Source: Clostridium punense (GTDB lineage Bacteria > Bacillota > Clostridia > Clostridiales > Clostridiaceae). From it: a stretch of 64,000 nucleotides of DNA. The stretch spans positions 62,001 to 126,000 of the forward strand of contig NZ_JAGGLL010000010.1 in assembly GCF_017874425.1 (NCBI RefSeq), given 5' to 3'. The translations under genes were made by a program, and so were the position numbers. The notes below the pieces were generated by a model, which did not search any database, was not told where the DNA came from, and saw only the letters and a list, made by a program, of their open reading frames with translations. This document shows positions 27,696-35,747 of this stretch, one piece after another (the first letter of the stretch is position 1; each line of letters begins with the position of its first letter).

Positions 27696-28529
27696 TTATC
27701 TTAATAATTGAAGAACTCCTTGTGGTGCTTGGTTAGCTTGTGCAAGCATTGCTTGAGCAGCTTGAGATAATATATTGTTTTTAGAGAATGACATCATTTC
27801 TTTAGCCATATCAACGTCTCTAATTCTTGACTCAGCAGCTTGTAAGTTTTCAGAAGAGTTGTTTAGATTATTGATTGTGTGCTCTAATCTATTTTGCCAT
27901 GCTCCAAGTGTAGATCTTCCTTTAGAAACGCTGTCAATTTGTGTTTGGATAGCTGTAATTGAAGCTGATGCCTCAGCAGAAGTACCAACTAGAACTTTAG
28001 CAGTAGTCTCTGTTTCTGAAACAACCTTAGATAAATCTATTCCTTCTGTTGTGAAGTCTAAGTCCATAGTTTGAGAAGCATCAGCACCAACATGAACTTT
28101 TACAGTTGCAGCAGAAGAATCTAGTAGTTTCTTAGTATTAAAAGTAGTATTATCTTTAATTCTACTTATTTCTGCATTTAGAGCTGTTAATTCAGAAGCT
28201 ATTGAACTTCTATCAATTGTAACGTTAGTATCGTTTGCTCCTTGCACTGCAAGTTCTCTCATTCTTTGAAGAATTGAGTGAACTTCATTTAAAGCACCCT
28301 CTGCAGTTTGAATCATTGAAATACCATCTTGAGCATTTCTTGAAGCTTGATCTAATCCTCTGATTTGTCCTCTCATTTTTTCAGAAATTGAAAGTCCAGC
28401 AGCATCGTCTCCAGCTCTGTTTATTCTTAAACCTGAGCTTAACTTCTCCATAGATTTTCCTGAGTTAACATTGTTTGCAGACATGTTTCTGTGTGCATTC
28501 ATGGCATTAAGATTGTGATTGATTATCAT
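27696..28529 (-). CDS. hag: Main flagellin (filament subunit)
   Basis: 277 residues. Highly conserved ends (MIINHNLNAMNAHRNM; MLAQANQAPQGVLQLLR) form D0/D1; the central part is short (about 140-195), so the filament has little or no D2/D3. The middle has many Ser/Thr that are possible O-glycosylation sites for the nearby Maf/legionaminic system. It has two SigD-type promoters, a leader with a CsrA-type hairpin and a strong ribosome binding site (AAGGAGGG). The gene name follows Bacillus use. Confidence 0.96.
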   Translation of the reverse strand: MIINHNLNAMNAHRNMSANNVNSGKSMEKLSSGLRINRAGDDAAGLSISEKMRGQIRGLDQASRNAQDGISMIQTAEGALNEVHSILQRMRELAVQGANDTNVTIDRSSIASELTALNAEISRIKDNTTFNTKKLLDSSAATVKVHVGADASQTMDLDFTTEGIDLSKVVSETETTAKVLVGTSAEASASITAIQTQIDSVSKGRSTLGAWQNRLEHTINNLNNSSENLQAAESRIRDVDMAKEMMSFSKNNILSQAAQAMLAQANQAPQGVLQLLR

Positions 28530-28553
28530 TTTATATACCCTCCTTGAATTTAA

Positions 28554-28573
28554 AGTGCAATTCCTTTTGCACT
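28554..28573 (-). promoter_or_regulatory. Probable CsrA-binding hairpin in the flagellin leader
   Basis: Transcript AGUGCAA-AAGGAA-UUGCACU: a 7-bp perfect stem with GGA in a 6-nt loop, about 8 nt before a second GGA in the Shine-Dalgarno (28545-28538). This is the layout by which CsrA represses hag translation in Bacillus. csrA and its antagonist fliW lie 3 kb upstream. Confidence 0.7.
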
Positions 28574-28631
28574 GTTATATATTTAAAAGTCTTTGACTTT
28601 TAAAACTTAGTAATTATTGGTTATATTTTTA

Positions 28632-28658
28632 TTATCGTTTCAAGTTTTTACTACTTTA
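28632..28658 (-). promoter_or_regulatory. Proximal SigD-type promoter of the main flagellin
   Basis: Minus strand TAAA (28658-28655), 15-nt spacer beginning GTAGTA, AACGATAA (28639-28632). About 100 nt before the flagellin start. An inverted repeat GTTTCAAG/CTTGAAAC (28637-28644 and 28665-28672) surrounds it. Confidence 0.78.
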
Positions 28659-28726
28659 TAGTATCTTGAAACTTTTTTTATTTATTTTTCCACTATAAGT
28701 AATTTAATCTAGCAACTATACTATAT

Positions 28727-28753
28727 TTATCGAAACACAAATATAATACTTTA
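28727..28753 (-). promoter_or_regulatory. Distal SigD-type promoter of the main flagellin
   Basis: Minus strand TAAA (28753-28750), 15-nt spacer beginning GTATTA, TTCGATAA (28734-28727). Same spacing as the proximal site 95 bp downstream. Either could be the stronger start. Confidence 0.6.
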
Positions 28754-28771
28754 TAGGAAATAAATATTTTT

Positions 28772-29113
28772 TTACACTTGCTTGTCAAATAATTTTATAT
28801 TTTTGTAAAATACACTATTATAGTCATAATTAGCATTCTTAGCTTGCTGCACTTTTTTAATTTCATTTTGTACTAAATTCATGTTTCCCTTTATTAATAG
28901 TGTAGCTTCTTTATCCAGATCCATAATACATAATTCTTCACATATCAAACTAAACTCCATAGAAGAATACTTCAAATTACTTATAGCATCAATAATCTGC
29001 TGTCTTTCATTTAACAAATCAATAAGCCTATCTACTTCTTCGCCTCTTAAATCATGTATTATCGCTTTAGTTATATCCTGAAATCTTTTTAATGCTTCAT
29101 ATAAACTTGTCAT
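28772..29113 (-). CDS. fliT: FliT-like flagellar protein
   Basis: 113 residues from the ATG at 29113 (AGAGGAA upstream). All-helical, with MTSLYEALKRFQDITKAI at the start and a charged middle (NERQQIIDAISNL). Size, composition and position right after fliD and fliS match FliT-type chaperones for the filament cap FliD. The sequence itself is weakly conserved, so the name rests mostly on place. Confidence 0.65.
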   Translation of the reverse strand: MTSLYEALKRFQDITKAIIHDLRGEEVDRLIDLLNERQQIIDAISNLKYSSMEFSLICEELCIMDLDKEATLLIKGNMNLVQNEIKKVQQAKNANYDYNSVFYKNIKLFDKQV

Positions 29114-29139
29114 GAAATTCCTCTCATTAGTAGAATACT

Positions 29140-30690
29140 CTACATCTTTCCTCCACCTAGTTGTTGCGCTAGCCATGCAGATTGTGAATTCATATTATTC
29201 ATTGCTTTTTCTAATTGAGCAAACTTCAAATAATATGCATTTTCTTTTGCTGCTAAACTTTTCTCTAGGTTTAGTATTACTTTATCCTTTTCCTTTATTT
29301 GATCAGTTAATATATTGTTATTCTCTGTACTATTACCTTTTAATCCAGCTTTTTTTAGAAGAACACCTTTTTCGCCAAAAGGAGACGTATATTTTTCTAC
29401 TATAGAATCTAATCTTCTTACTATTCCTTTATTCTTTGTATCTACACCATCTTTAGTAAATAAATTAACAACTTCACTACCTTTAGTCTTCATTACTTCT
29501 GAAAACTTCTTCTTAGCATCTTCTGGCGTTAAATTATCATTTAGGAATATTTTACCTCTTTGAGTAGTATCTTTTGAAGTAGAAAACCCTATTTCCTTAA
29601 GACTTATTCCCGCTCCCTCAACAGCATCTGTAAAAGCAAGTCTCATTTCTGAAAGCATGGCTTTCAGACTGCTATCTCCCTTGATTAGCCCCTCTTGTGC
29701 CTTTTCTTCCCACTTTTTAATTTCATCCTCTTTCATTTCTTTCTTCTGGTCTTCAGTTAGAGGTGAATAAGAATATTGTCTCTTTTCCTCAGTTCTCTTT
29801 GTAACTTTATCAACAAGTTCATTGTACTTGTTGATAAAACTTACAATCTTATCAAAGGTTTTATCAGAATCTGGTGTAATATTGGTAGTTGAAACTCCTA
29901 CGCCTTTAAGAGAATAAGAAACTCCATCTATGGTAAAGTTATTACTTTCCTTTGAAAGTAATTTAGTAGCTCCTGATGGATCCTTTACTTCTACAGAACC
30001 ATTGACTCCTGTATCACTTAATGTGGTTATTTTAAAATTACTTAATAAGCTGCCACTTCCATTTGCTACAGATATAGTAGCATTTGCTCCAGTTTCCTTA
30101 GTTTCTATAACAAATTCTCCAGTAAGCTCACTAAATCTAGCTACTGCAGCTCCTTTTGTTTCCGTAGTTATCTTATCTGCAAACTGCTGAAGTGTTATAC
30201 TCGTGTCATCAACCTTAACTTCAATTGGAGTTCCAGTTCCTATAGTTATTTTTATACTATCTGTAGCATTTATTGTTCCTAATATTGCAGAATCAGATAA
30301 TTTTGTTCCTCTGGTAGCATTACTTATAACTCCACCAACTATTTTTCCTGGTTCTGCCAAACTTTTAACATCCACTGTATAGTTCCCCTCTAATACACCT
30401 GTTGTAGATGCTGAAAGAGTAGCAACTTGAGAATCTTTATTGGTCACATTATATGCAGAATAATTCTTAATTGATAACAGGTTATTTTCAGGCTTTGCAT
30501 TGTCAAAGAAAGAACTTTTTAAATCTCTTATATCTTTAATAATATCTCTGTATATATCCTGTTTCCATTGTAAGGTTTGTTTATCTTGTTTAACTTTATC
30601 AACTTTCATTCTATAGGGTTGCATCATTTGCTTAACCATAGTGTCTGTGTCTAACCCTGAAGCCATTCCCCCAAATCTAATTTTATCCAT
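29140..30690 (-). CDS. fliD: Flagellar filament cap protein FliD
   Basis: 516 residues. N-terminal FliD domain (start MDKIRFGGMASGLDTDTMVKQM, split by a turn) and C-terminal domain ending LEKAMNNMNSQSAWLAQQLGGG are typical. The cap sits at the filament tip and guides flagellin folding. Length is within the usual range (about 450-550). It stands between fliS and fliT, as in Bacillus. Confidence 0.96.
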   Translation of the reverse strand: MDKIRFGGMASGLDTDTMVKQMMQPYRMKVDKVKQDKQTLQWKQDIYRDIIKDIRDLKSSFFDNAKPENNLLSIKNYSAYNVTNKDSQVATLSASTTGVLEGNYTVDVKSLAEPGKIVGGVISNATRGTKLSDSAILGTINATDSIKITIGTGTPIEVKVDDTSITLQQFADKITTETKGAAVARFSELTGEFVIETKETGANATISVANGSGSLLSNFKITTLSDTGVNGSVEVKDPSGATKLLSKESNNFTIDGVSYSLKGVGVSTTNITPDSDKTFDKIVSFINKYNELVDKVTKRTEEKRQYSYSPLTEDQKKEMKEDEIKKWEEKAQEGLIKGDSSLKAMLSEMRLAFTDAVEGAGISLKEIGFSTSKDTTQRGKIFLNDNLTPEDAKKKFSEVMKTKGSEVVNLFTKDGVDTKNKGIVRRLDSIVEKYTSPFGEKGVLLKKAGLKGNSTENNNILTDQIKEKDKVILNLEKSLAAKENAYYLKFAQLEKAMNNMNSQSAWLAQQLGGGKM

Positions 30691-30708
30691 AATATACCAC
30701 CACCATAT

Positions 30709-31098
30709 TTATTTTCCACTTTTAGATAATCTATAGGCCTCATTCCAAGTGTCTCTTATATCTTCTATTAGTGGAATTATTTCATCAATTATTTTTACAT
30801 CTTTTTTTACATTGGCATCAATTAGCCTTCTAGTTATAAAGTCATAAATATTAAATAAATCTTTTAACCAAGGTTCTCCACTAGAAGTATCTAAAGTTAC
30901 CATTAGTTCATAAAATATATTTTGTGTTTTAATAATGTTTTCATGGGCTTTTATAATTTCTTTGTCTTCTATAGCTTGTCTAGCTATCTTAGAAAATTTT
31001 ACTGCACCATCTAAAAGCATTAAGAATAACTGTTCCTTAGATGCGAAATTAATACTATTATTTTTATAAGCATTGTAACCATTATTATGAGCCAACAT
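30709..31098 (-). CDS. fliS: Flagellin export chaperone FliS
   Basis: 129 residues from the ATG at 31098, which aligns with the family start (GYNAYKNNSINFASKEQL). A GTG at 31128 would add 10 residues and directly abut the flaG stop. FliS binds the flagellin C-terminus and keeps it export-ready; it also interacts with FliW-flagellin exchange in Firmicutes. Conserved LMLLDGAVKF is present. Confidence 0.94.
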   Translation of the reverse strand: MLAHNNGYNAYKNNSINFASKEQLFLMLLDGAVKFSKIARQAIEDKEIIKAHENIIKTQNIFYELMVTLDTSSGEPWLKDLFNIYDFITRRLIDANVKKDVKIIDEIIPLIEDIRDTWNEAYRLSKSGK

Positions 31099-31128
31099 TA
31101 TCACATCTTTCCTTTCAGCTTGAAGCAC

Positions 31129-31488
31129 CTATGCTTTTTTATCTACTGCCAATCCCACAAGTTCACAAATTCTATCCACCATATCAATAATCTTTTCTGG
31201 CGGAATTTCTTTTAAAACTTCTTGTGTTTCCTCATCTACTAATTTTAAAATCATAATATTGGATTTTTCATGTCTTTCATATCTTAATATAGCATGACTG
31301 TCTCCAAAAAATCTGTTAATATATCTTACAGCATCTTGAACTTCCGCTTCTGTGTACTCTCTATTTTCAAGAAATTCAAATTCAGTTTTGTTGTCTATTT
31401 CTGGTTTTGCTGCTTGTTCATTTTTAATAATGAAACTGTAGTTGTCCATTTCTATTGGTCTTCCTACACCAATCTCACTAATCCCCAT
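31129..31488 (-). CDS. flaG: FlaG family protein
   Basis: 119 residues. The C-terminal FlaG domain is clear (about 55-119, FGDSHAILRYERHEKSNIM then VDEETQEVLKEIPPEK). FlaG proteins influence filament length by an unclear mechanism. Between csrA (16 bp) and fliS. Confidence 0.92.
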   Translation of the reverse strand: MGISEIGVGRPIEMDNYSFIIKNEQAAKPEIDNKTEFEFLENREYTEAEVQDAVRYINRFFGDSHAILRYERHEKSNIMILKLVDEETQEVLKEIPPEKIIDMVDRICELVGLAVDKKA

Positions 31489-31504
31489 TTTTTACACCTC
31501 ATAT

Positions 31505-31720
31505 CTATTTTTTTAATCCCTTTAGAATTGAGCTGTCAAATATTATTGCATTTTTATTTTCTAAAGTTATTTCTTCTTTTAATTCTTTTCTCAAAATTGA
31601 AATTGTTTTAGGAGCATCAATTGCAAGTCTAACAGTACCATTTTCAGCTTTTACTACAGTTATTTCAATATCATTACCTATAAGAATTGATTCTCCTTTT
31701 TTTCTACTTACAACTAACAA
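31505..31720 (-). CDS. csrA: Carbon storage/translation regulator CsrA
   Basis: 71 residues from a TTG at 31720, giving [26 protein letters not shown] lies 8 nt upstream. A GTG at 31729 would add WLL-type residues and overlap the fliW stop. An RNA-binding dimer that represses flagellin translation at GGA sites; a target hairpin is seen at 28554-28573. The ribosome binding site lies in the last codons of fliW, so the two are coupled. Confidence 0.95.
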   Translation of the reverse strand: MLVVSRKKGESILIGNDIEITVVKAENGTVRLAIDAPKTISILRKELKEEITLENKNAIIFDSSILKGLKK

Positions 31721-31725
31721 CCATA

Positions 31726-32151
31726 TCACTCCTTAAAAAGCGGCTCTTTTATTTTATATTTATCACTATCCATTATTATCTGCATGGCTAAATTATTACA
31801 TACATTAATTATGATTGGAGCTTTAAGATTAGTTGTAATTTTATCTATATCTGAGTTTAAAGTAACAGTAGTATAAACTAGAACCTCTCTTTCCTCTTTT
31901 ATTTTAAGTTTTTCAATATATTCATCGCTTAAATTAATTTCATATTGTTTCTTAAAATCAAAAGGTGAGACTATAACTATTCCTATACTGTCATTTTCAG
32001 TTGATTGCAACATTTTAAACTTCTCATTTTCTTCTATTGGTATAACCACAAATTTTTTTAGATTTTCAAAACCAAAAATACCATTTTCAAAGATTATGAT
32101 ATCTTTTTCATCACAATCCACGATTTGGTTAAATTTGTTTTTTAGTTTCAT
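31726..32151 (-). CDS. fliW: Flagellar assembly factor FliW
   Basis: 141 residues, normal size, with the family stretches [20 protein letters not shown] and [20 protein letters not shown] (as seen with small changes). FliW binds CsrA and relieves repression; excess flagellin binds FliW and frees CsrA, a homeostatic loop. Immediately upstream of csrA. Confidence 0.95.
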   Translation of the reverse strand: MKLKNKFNQIVDCDEKDIIIFENGIFGFENLKKFVVIPIEENEKFKMLQSTENDSIGIVIVSPFDFKKQYEINLSDEYIEKLKIKEEREVLVYTTVTLNSDIDKITTNLKAPIIINVCNNLAMQIIMDSDKYKIKEPLFKE

Positions 32152-32164
32152 AGTATTATCTCCA

Positions 32165-33085
32165 TTATCTTAAAAATTCCAAAAGAGTTGGTTGAAGAAC
32201 CTTTGCACTAGTTTGAAGAGCTGCCATGTACACAGTTTGTACAGTAGCAAACTGCATTGTTTTCTCAACATAATCAACATCTTCATTATCTGCAAGTATC
32301 TCTACCATATTGAAGTTTTGCGCTTCATTTAAACTTTTAGCATTTTCCATTCTATTTTGTATTGTACCATTTTTCGCACTAACAGTAAGTAAATTATTAA
32401 TTGCTTTATCCAAATTTTCTAAGTCAGCACCTATAATTTTATTCCTATTAGTGTCTAAATCTGTTAGAATATCACTAAATAATTGTGGTAAATCTCCAGT
32501 TGATCCTGCAAAGTTAAATACTTCTGCAACATTAACGTTGTACTCCACTGTGACCCCCGAGGAAATTTCTACTCCTAGTTTTTTGTTTATATTTACTTCA
32601 TTTGCAGTATTTATCTTTATTGAGTTAACACCACCACTTACTGTTACATCCACAGGTTTTGTTAATCCTTCAGCTCCACCGAATATGAACTTACCATCAA
32701 AAGTGGTATTCATAATTTGACCAAACTCTGCCACTCTTTCATTTATCTCATCCTTAATAGCTGTAAGTTGAGTACTTCCATAGGAAGCATTACCAGCAGT
32801 GTTCATAAGTTCACGTATTCTGTTTAAGCATTCCGTTGCTTGAGTAAGCGCAGTATCAGTAGTGTCCATCCAGTTAAGAGTATCCTTTATATTAGTATTG
32901 TACTGCTCATTAGTATAAATATCACTATACATCTGCATGGAACGAGATACTCTAAATGGATCATCTGAAGGCTTAGAAAACTCTTTTCCAGATGTCAATT
33001 GTTTTTGTATCTTACTCATGTTATTTAAATTTCTATTCATATCACCTAGAAAGCTAGCTGATAACATGCTGTTTGTTATTCTCAT
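32165..33085 (-). CDS. flgL: Flagellar hook-associated protein FlgL (HAP3)
   Basis: 306 residues with the flagellin-like N-terminus (MRITNSMLSASFLGDMNRN, KQLTSGKEFSKPSDDP) and a C-terminal helix ending ALQTSAKVLQPTLLEFLR. Second junction protein between hook and filament. 14 bp after flgK. Confidence 0.96.
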   Translation of the reverse strand: MRITNSMLSASFLGDMNRNLNNMSKIQKQLTSGKEFSKPSDDPFRVSRSMQMYSDIYTNEQYNTNIKDTLNWMDTTDTALTQATECLNRIRELMNTAGNASYGSTQLTAIKDEINERVAEFGQIMNTTFDGKFIFGGAEGLTKPVDVTVSGGVNSIKINTANEVNINKKLGVEISSGVTVEYNVNVAEVFNFAGSTGDLPQLFSDILTDLDTNRNKIIGADLENLDKAINNLLTVSAKNGTIQNRMENAKSLNEAQNFNMVEILADNEDVDYVEKTMQFATVQTVYMAALQTSAKVLQPTLLEFLR

Positions 33086-33099
33086 TCTCTCACCTCTTA

Positions 33100-34785
33100 C
33101 TACCTTTTAAGTCCGTTAATAACAACATCTAGAAGTTCATCCACAGTTGATATCATCTTCGCATTTGCTTGATACGCATGTTGAAATTGAACTAAATTAA
33201 CAGTTTCTTCATCCATAGAAACTCCAGAAACTGAAGTTCTTCTACCAATTAAACCCTCAAGAAGTTCTCCTTGATTCTTCACAATTCTTTGAGCCTTTTG
33301 CCCTTCAACACCTAATTCATTTATTGTGGTTTTAAAATAGCTTTCAACCTTAGCTCCTCCAGTAATTGTTTTTTTACCTGGAATACCAGGGGTAGGATTA
33401 ATAGTAATGTGATCAGTTATAAAATCAGCATAATTGCTATATTTTCCATTCATTTGTGAAATGTCCATTGAAAAATCTCTTAACGCAGCAAGTGCTAATG
33501 CTCTCGTATTATCATTACTTCCACTTGTACTTGACAAACCTGTATGTATTAACATTGGATTATTTAAAATATCATCATTTACAGTAATTGTTGCTGCAGT
33601 TATTCCATCAAATTTTGTGTTTTTATCTGTCATTCCTACAGTTTTGTCTATAAAGAATGAGTTAGTAATATTATAACCTTCATTGTGAATTGCATTTGTA
33701 GAGTATGCAATAGCTTTAGCAAGCTTATTTAGCTCTGCGATGTAGTTATCAGCATCCTTATACACAGACATTAATCCACCTAGCCGTCCTGAATCTGGTC
33801 TAAAAATCATCTTGTCAACATCTGAAACAGGGGCTCCCTTTTCATCTATCCATATAGTGTGGGACTCAACTAAATCTTTATATTGTTGTTCATTCACAGC
33901 TATGGATTTAGTTATATCTATCCCTTCCTTGTTCTTATAAGTGATGTCTATGTTTGCTGGAAATGTAAATTTCCCATTAGCAGGATCCTTAGGTGGTTCT
34001 CCAACTTGTGCCACATATTGTAGTCTGTAAATCTCATCACTATCTACATCTTCCACCAGCTTAAAGTTGTCATCATATTTAGACCCAGCTGGCCAGAGCC
34101 TTATGCTATTTAATTCTATGTCTTTTTTAGAAAACTCAAATTTTGAACTAAGTTCGTCTAGTAATAAATCTCTTCTATCAAGCAAGTCATTTGGATTGTT
34201 TCCTGCTACCGTAACTGTCTTTATTTCTTTATTAAGAAGATTTATTTGTTCTAATATGGTGTTTGTTTCATAAATACTATGATCAATTTCTTGTTGTGCA
34301 TTAACTTTTACATCTGTGAGTTTTTTGTAAGTATGGTTCAGTTCATCGGTAAGAGCTTTTGCCTTTTGTGCTAAAACAGTTCTTGCATCAGCTTTTTCTG
34401 GACTTCCTGCTACAACATGCCACGAATTATAATAATCTGAAAGAAGTTTTGAAATTCCTGTTTCAGTGGGTTCGTTTAAAATCCCCTCAATTTCTGTAAG
34501 ATACTCTTCCCTAACATCATAGTTTCCTAAATGACTTGTCTCTTTTCTAATCTGATAGTCAAGAAACTTATTTCTAGTTCTTAAAACTTCATTAACTACT
34601 ACTCCAGTTCCTATTTGACCAGCACCAATTACCGTTTGTGGTCTTGCTGTTTGAAGCACTAAATGTTGTCTAGAAAATCCTGGTGTACCGGCATTTGCAA
34701 TGTTGTGACTTGTGACATTTATATTATGTTGTTGAGCAAACATTGCTCCTTTTGAGATATTTAAAGTTTGAAATAATCCTGACAT
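33100..34785 (-). CDS. flgK: Flagellar hook-associated protein FlgK (HAP1)
   Basis: 561 residues. The axial N-terminus TSHNIANAGTPGFSRQHLVL and the C-terminal VNLVQFQHAYQANAKMISTVDELL are diagnostic. First hook-filament junction protein, exported with help from FlgN. 9 bp after flgN. Confidence 0.97.
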   Translation of the reverse strand: MSGLFQTLNISKGAMFAQQHNINVTSHNIANAGTPGFSRQHLVLQTARPQTVIGAGQIGTGVVVNEVLRTRNKFLDYQIRKETSHLGNYDVREEYLTEIEGILNEPTETGISKLLSDYYNSWHVVAGSPEKADARTVLAQKAKALTDELNHTYKKLTDVKVNAQQEIDHSIYETNTILEQINLLNKEIKTVTVAGNNPNDLLDRRDLLLDELSSKFEFSKKDIELNSIRLWPAGSKYDDNFKLVEDVDSDEIYRLQYVAQVGEPPKDPANGKFTFPANIDITYKNKEGIDITKSIAVNEQQYKDLVESHTIWIDEKGAPVSDVDKMIFRPDSGRLGGLMSVYKDADNYIAELNKLAKAIAYSTNAIHNEGYNITNSFFIDKTVGMTDKNTKFDGITAATITVNDDILNNPMLIHTGLSSTSGSNDNTRALALAALRDFSMDISQMNGKYSNYADFITDHITINPTPGIPGKKTITGGAKVESYFKTTINELGVEGQKAQRIVKNQGELLEGLIGRRTSVSGVSMDEETVNLVQFQHAYQANAKMISTVDELLDVVINGLKR

Positions 34786-34794
34786 AATTCCCCC

Positions 34795-35208
34795 CTATTT
34801 TTTAAATTTACCATTCACATTATAAGTATTATTTTCTTTTCTTGGCTTTAACATATTAAGCATAGAATTTGTGTAACTAAGAGTTTGCTTTATTATCAAA
34901 TCATTGCTATCCTTTTGGGTTTTCACATTTTCTAACAATGTCAATAGCCCTTTATATAGCTCTTCTAATTCCGTATCTTCACCAAATTCTAAAAGTAATG
35001 AAGACATAGTTTTATCATTTAAAAGGGTTCTTCTCTTAGTTTCTTCTTTAGCTAGTGCTTTGCCTACTACTTCTATTTTTGATATTATGCTATCAAGATT
35101 AAAAACCTCCTGATTAACTAAGTAGCTGTGCTGCTCTTCAAGGAGGTCTAGTAAGTTATTAACAATATTAATTTCCTGTTTTAAAACTGATTTTAAGTCC
35201 TTAATCAT
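34795..35208 (-). CDS. flgN: FlgN-family export chaperone
   Basis: 137 residues, all helical, charged. A FlgN-type N-terminal stretch (LKSVLKQEINIVNNLLDLLEEQ, split) and the place between flgM and flgK support a chaperone for FlgK and FlgL. Starts 3 bp after flgM. Confidence 0.88.
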   Translation of the reverse strand: MIKDLKSVLKQEINIVNNLLDLLEEQHSYLVNQEVFNLDSIISKIEVVGKALAKEETKRRTLLNDKTMSSLLLEFGEDTELEELYKGLLTLLENVKTQKDSNDLIIKQTLSYTNSMLNMLKPRKENNTYNVNGKFKK

Positions 35209-35211
35209 AAA

Positions 35212-35499
35212 CTAGACTTTTCCTTTCATATGAGCCATCAATTTATCTGCTAGTACTTTTGTATCTACCTTATATTTGCCTTGGGATATTTGTTTTTTTA
35301 TATATTCTACATCTTTATTACCTTTAATACCTAGGTCATTTTCTTCTATAGAGAAGTGATTTAAAGCCTTACCTATAGAAGAAATCTCACATTTGTCATT
35401 GTTTTGAGATTTTTTACTAGTCTTATTTTTTTCTTCATTTGACTTATAATTATTAATGTATTTTATATTGTTCATGTTATTTGCATTGTTAATTTTCAT
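35212..35499 (-). CDS. flgM: Anti-sigma-28 factor FlgM
   Basis: 95 residues; the C-terminal part (about 40-95: ISSIGKALNHFS ... VEYIKKQISQGKYKVDTKVLADKLM) is the SigD-binding region. FlgM holds SigD inactive until the hook is finished. The sigD gene itself is not in the window, but SigD-type promoters are. The N-terminus is Asn/Lys-rich and disordered, as is normal. Confidence 0.92.
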   Translation of the reverse strand: MKINNANNMNNIKYINNYKSNEEKNKTSKKSQNNDKCEISSIGKALNHFSIEENDLGIKGNKDVEYIKKQISQGKYKVDTKVLADKLMAHMKGKV

Positions 35500-35516
35500 T
35501 TAAATTCCCCCATTAA

Positions 35517-35610
35517 CGACATTTTGGAAGGAATGGTTATTAAGTTGCTTTAATTAACCTTTCCTTCTACAAAGTATACTTTGGTGGAAGTTAAATTCCT
35601 TCCAAAGTCG
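35517..35610. repeat. Nested inverted repeat upstream of flgM
   Basis: CGACATTTTGGAAGGAAT (35517-35534) and its near complement ATTCCTTCCAAAGTCG (35595-35610) enclose about 60 bp. Within it AAAGTATACTTT (35570-35581) is a perfect 12-bp palindrome flanked by CTTCTAC/GGTGGAAG. It could fold as a long hairpin in the leader of the flgM transcript, or be a tiny mobile-element remnant. Confidence 0.55.
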
Positions 35611-35660
35611 TTGAACAAAACATCTTTCCTCATTACTTAACTTAATATGCTATACTATAA

Positions 35661-35687
35661 TATTCGTATGCTAAGCAGTAAAGTTTA
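35661..35687 (-). promoter_or_regulatory. Candidate promoter of the flgM operon
   Basis: Two overlapping readings on the minus strand: a degenerate SigD layout TAAA (35687-35684), 15 nt, TACGAATA (35668-35661), and a SigA layout TTTACT, 17 nt, TATAGT ending near 35654. The gap of 248 bp before flgM supports some promoter here. Confidence 0.4.
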
Positions 35688-35747
35688 GGGTTTTATTAAA
35701 AATTGCTATAAAAATATCAATATAATCTATAATTAAAAATTAAGCAA

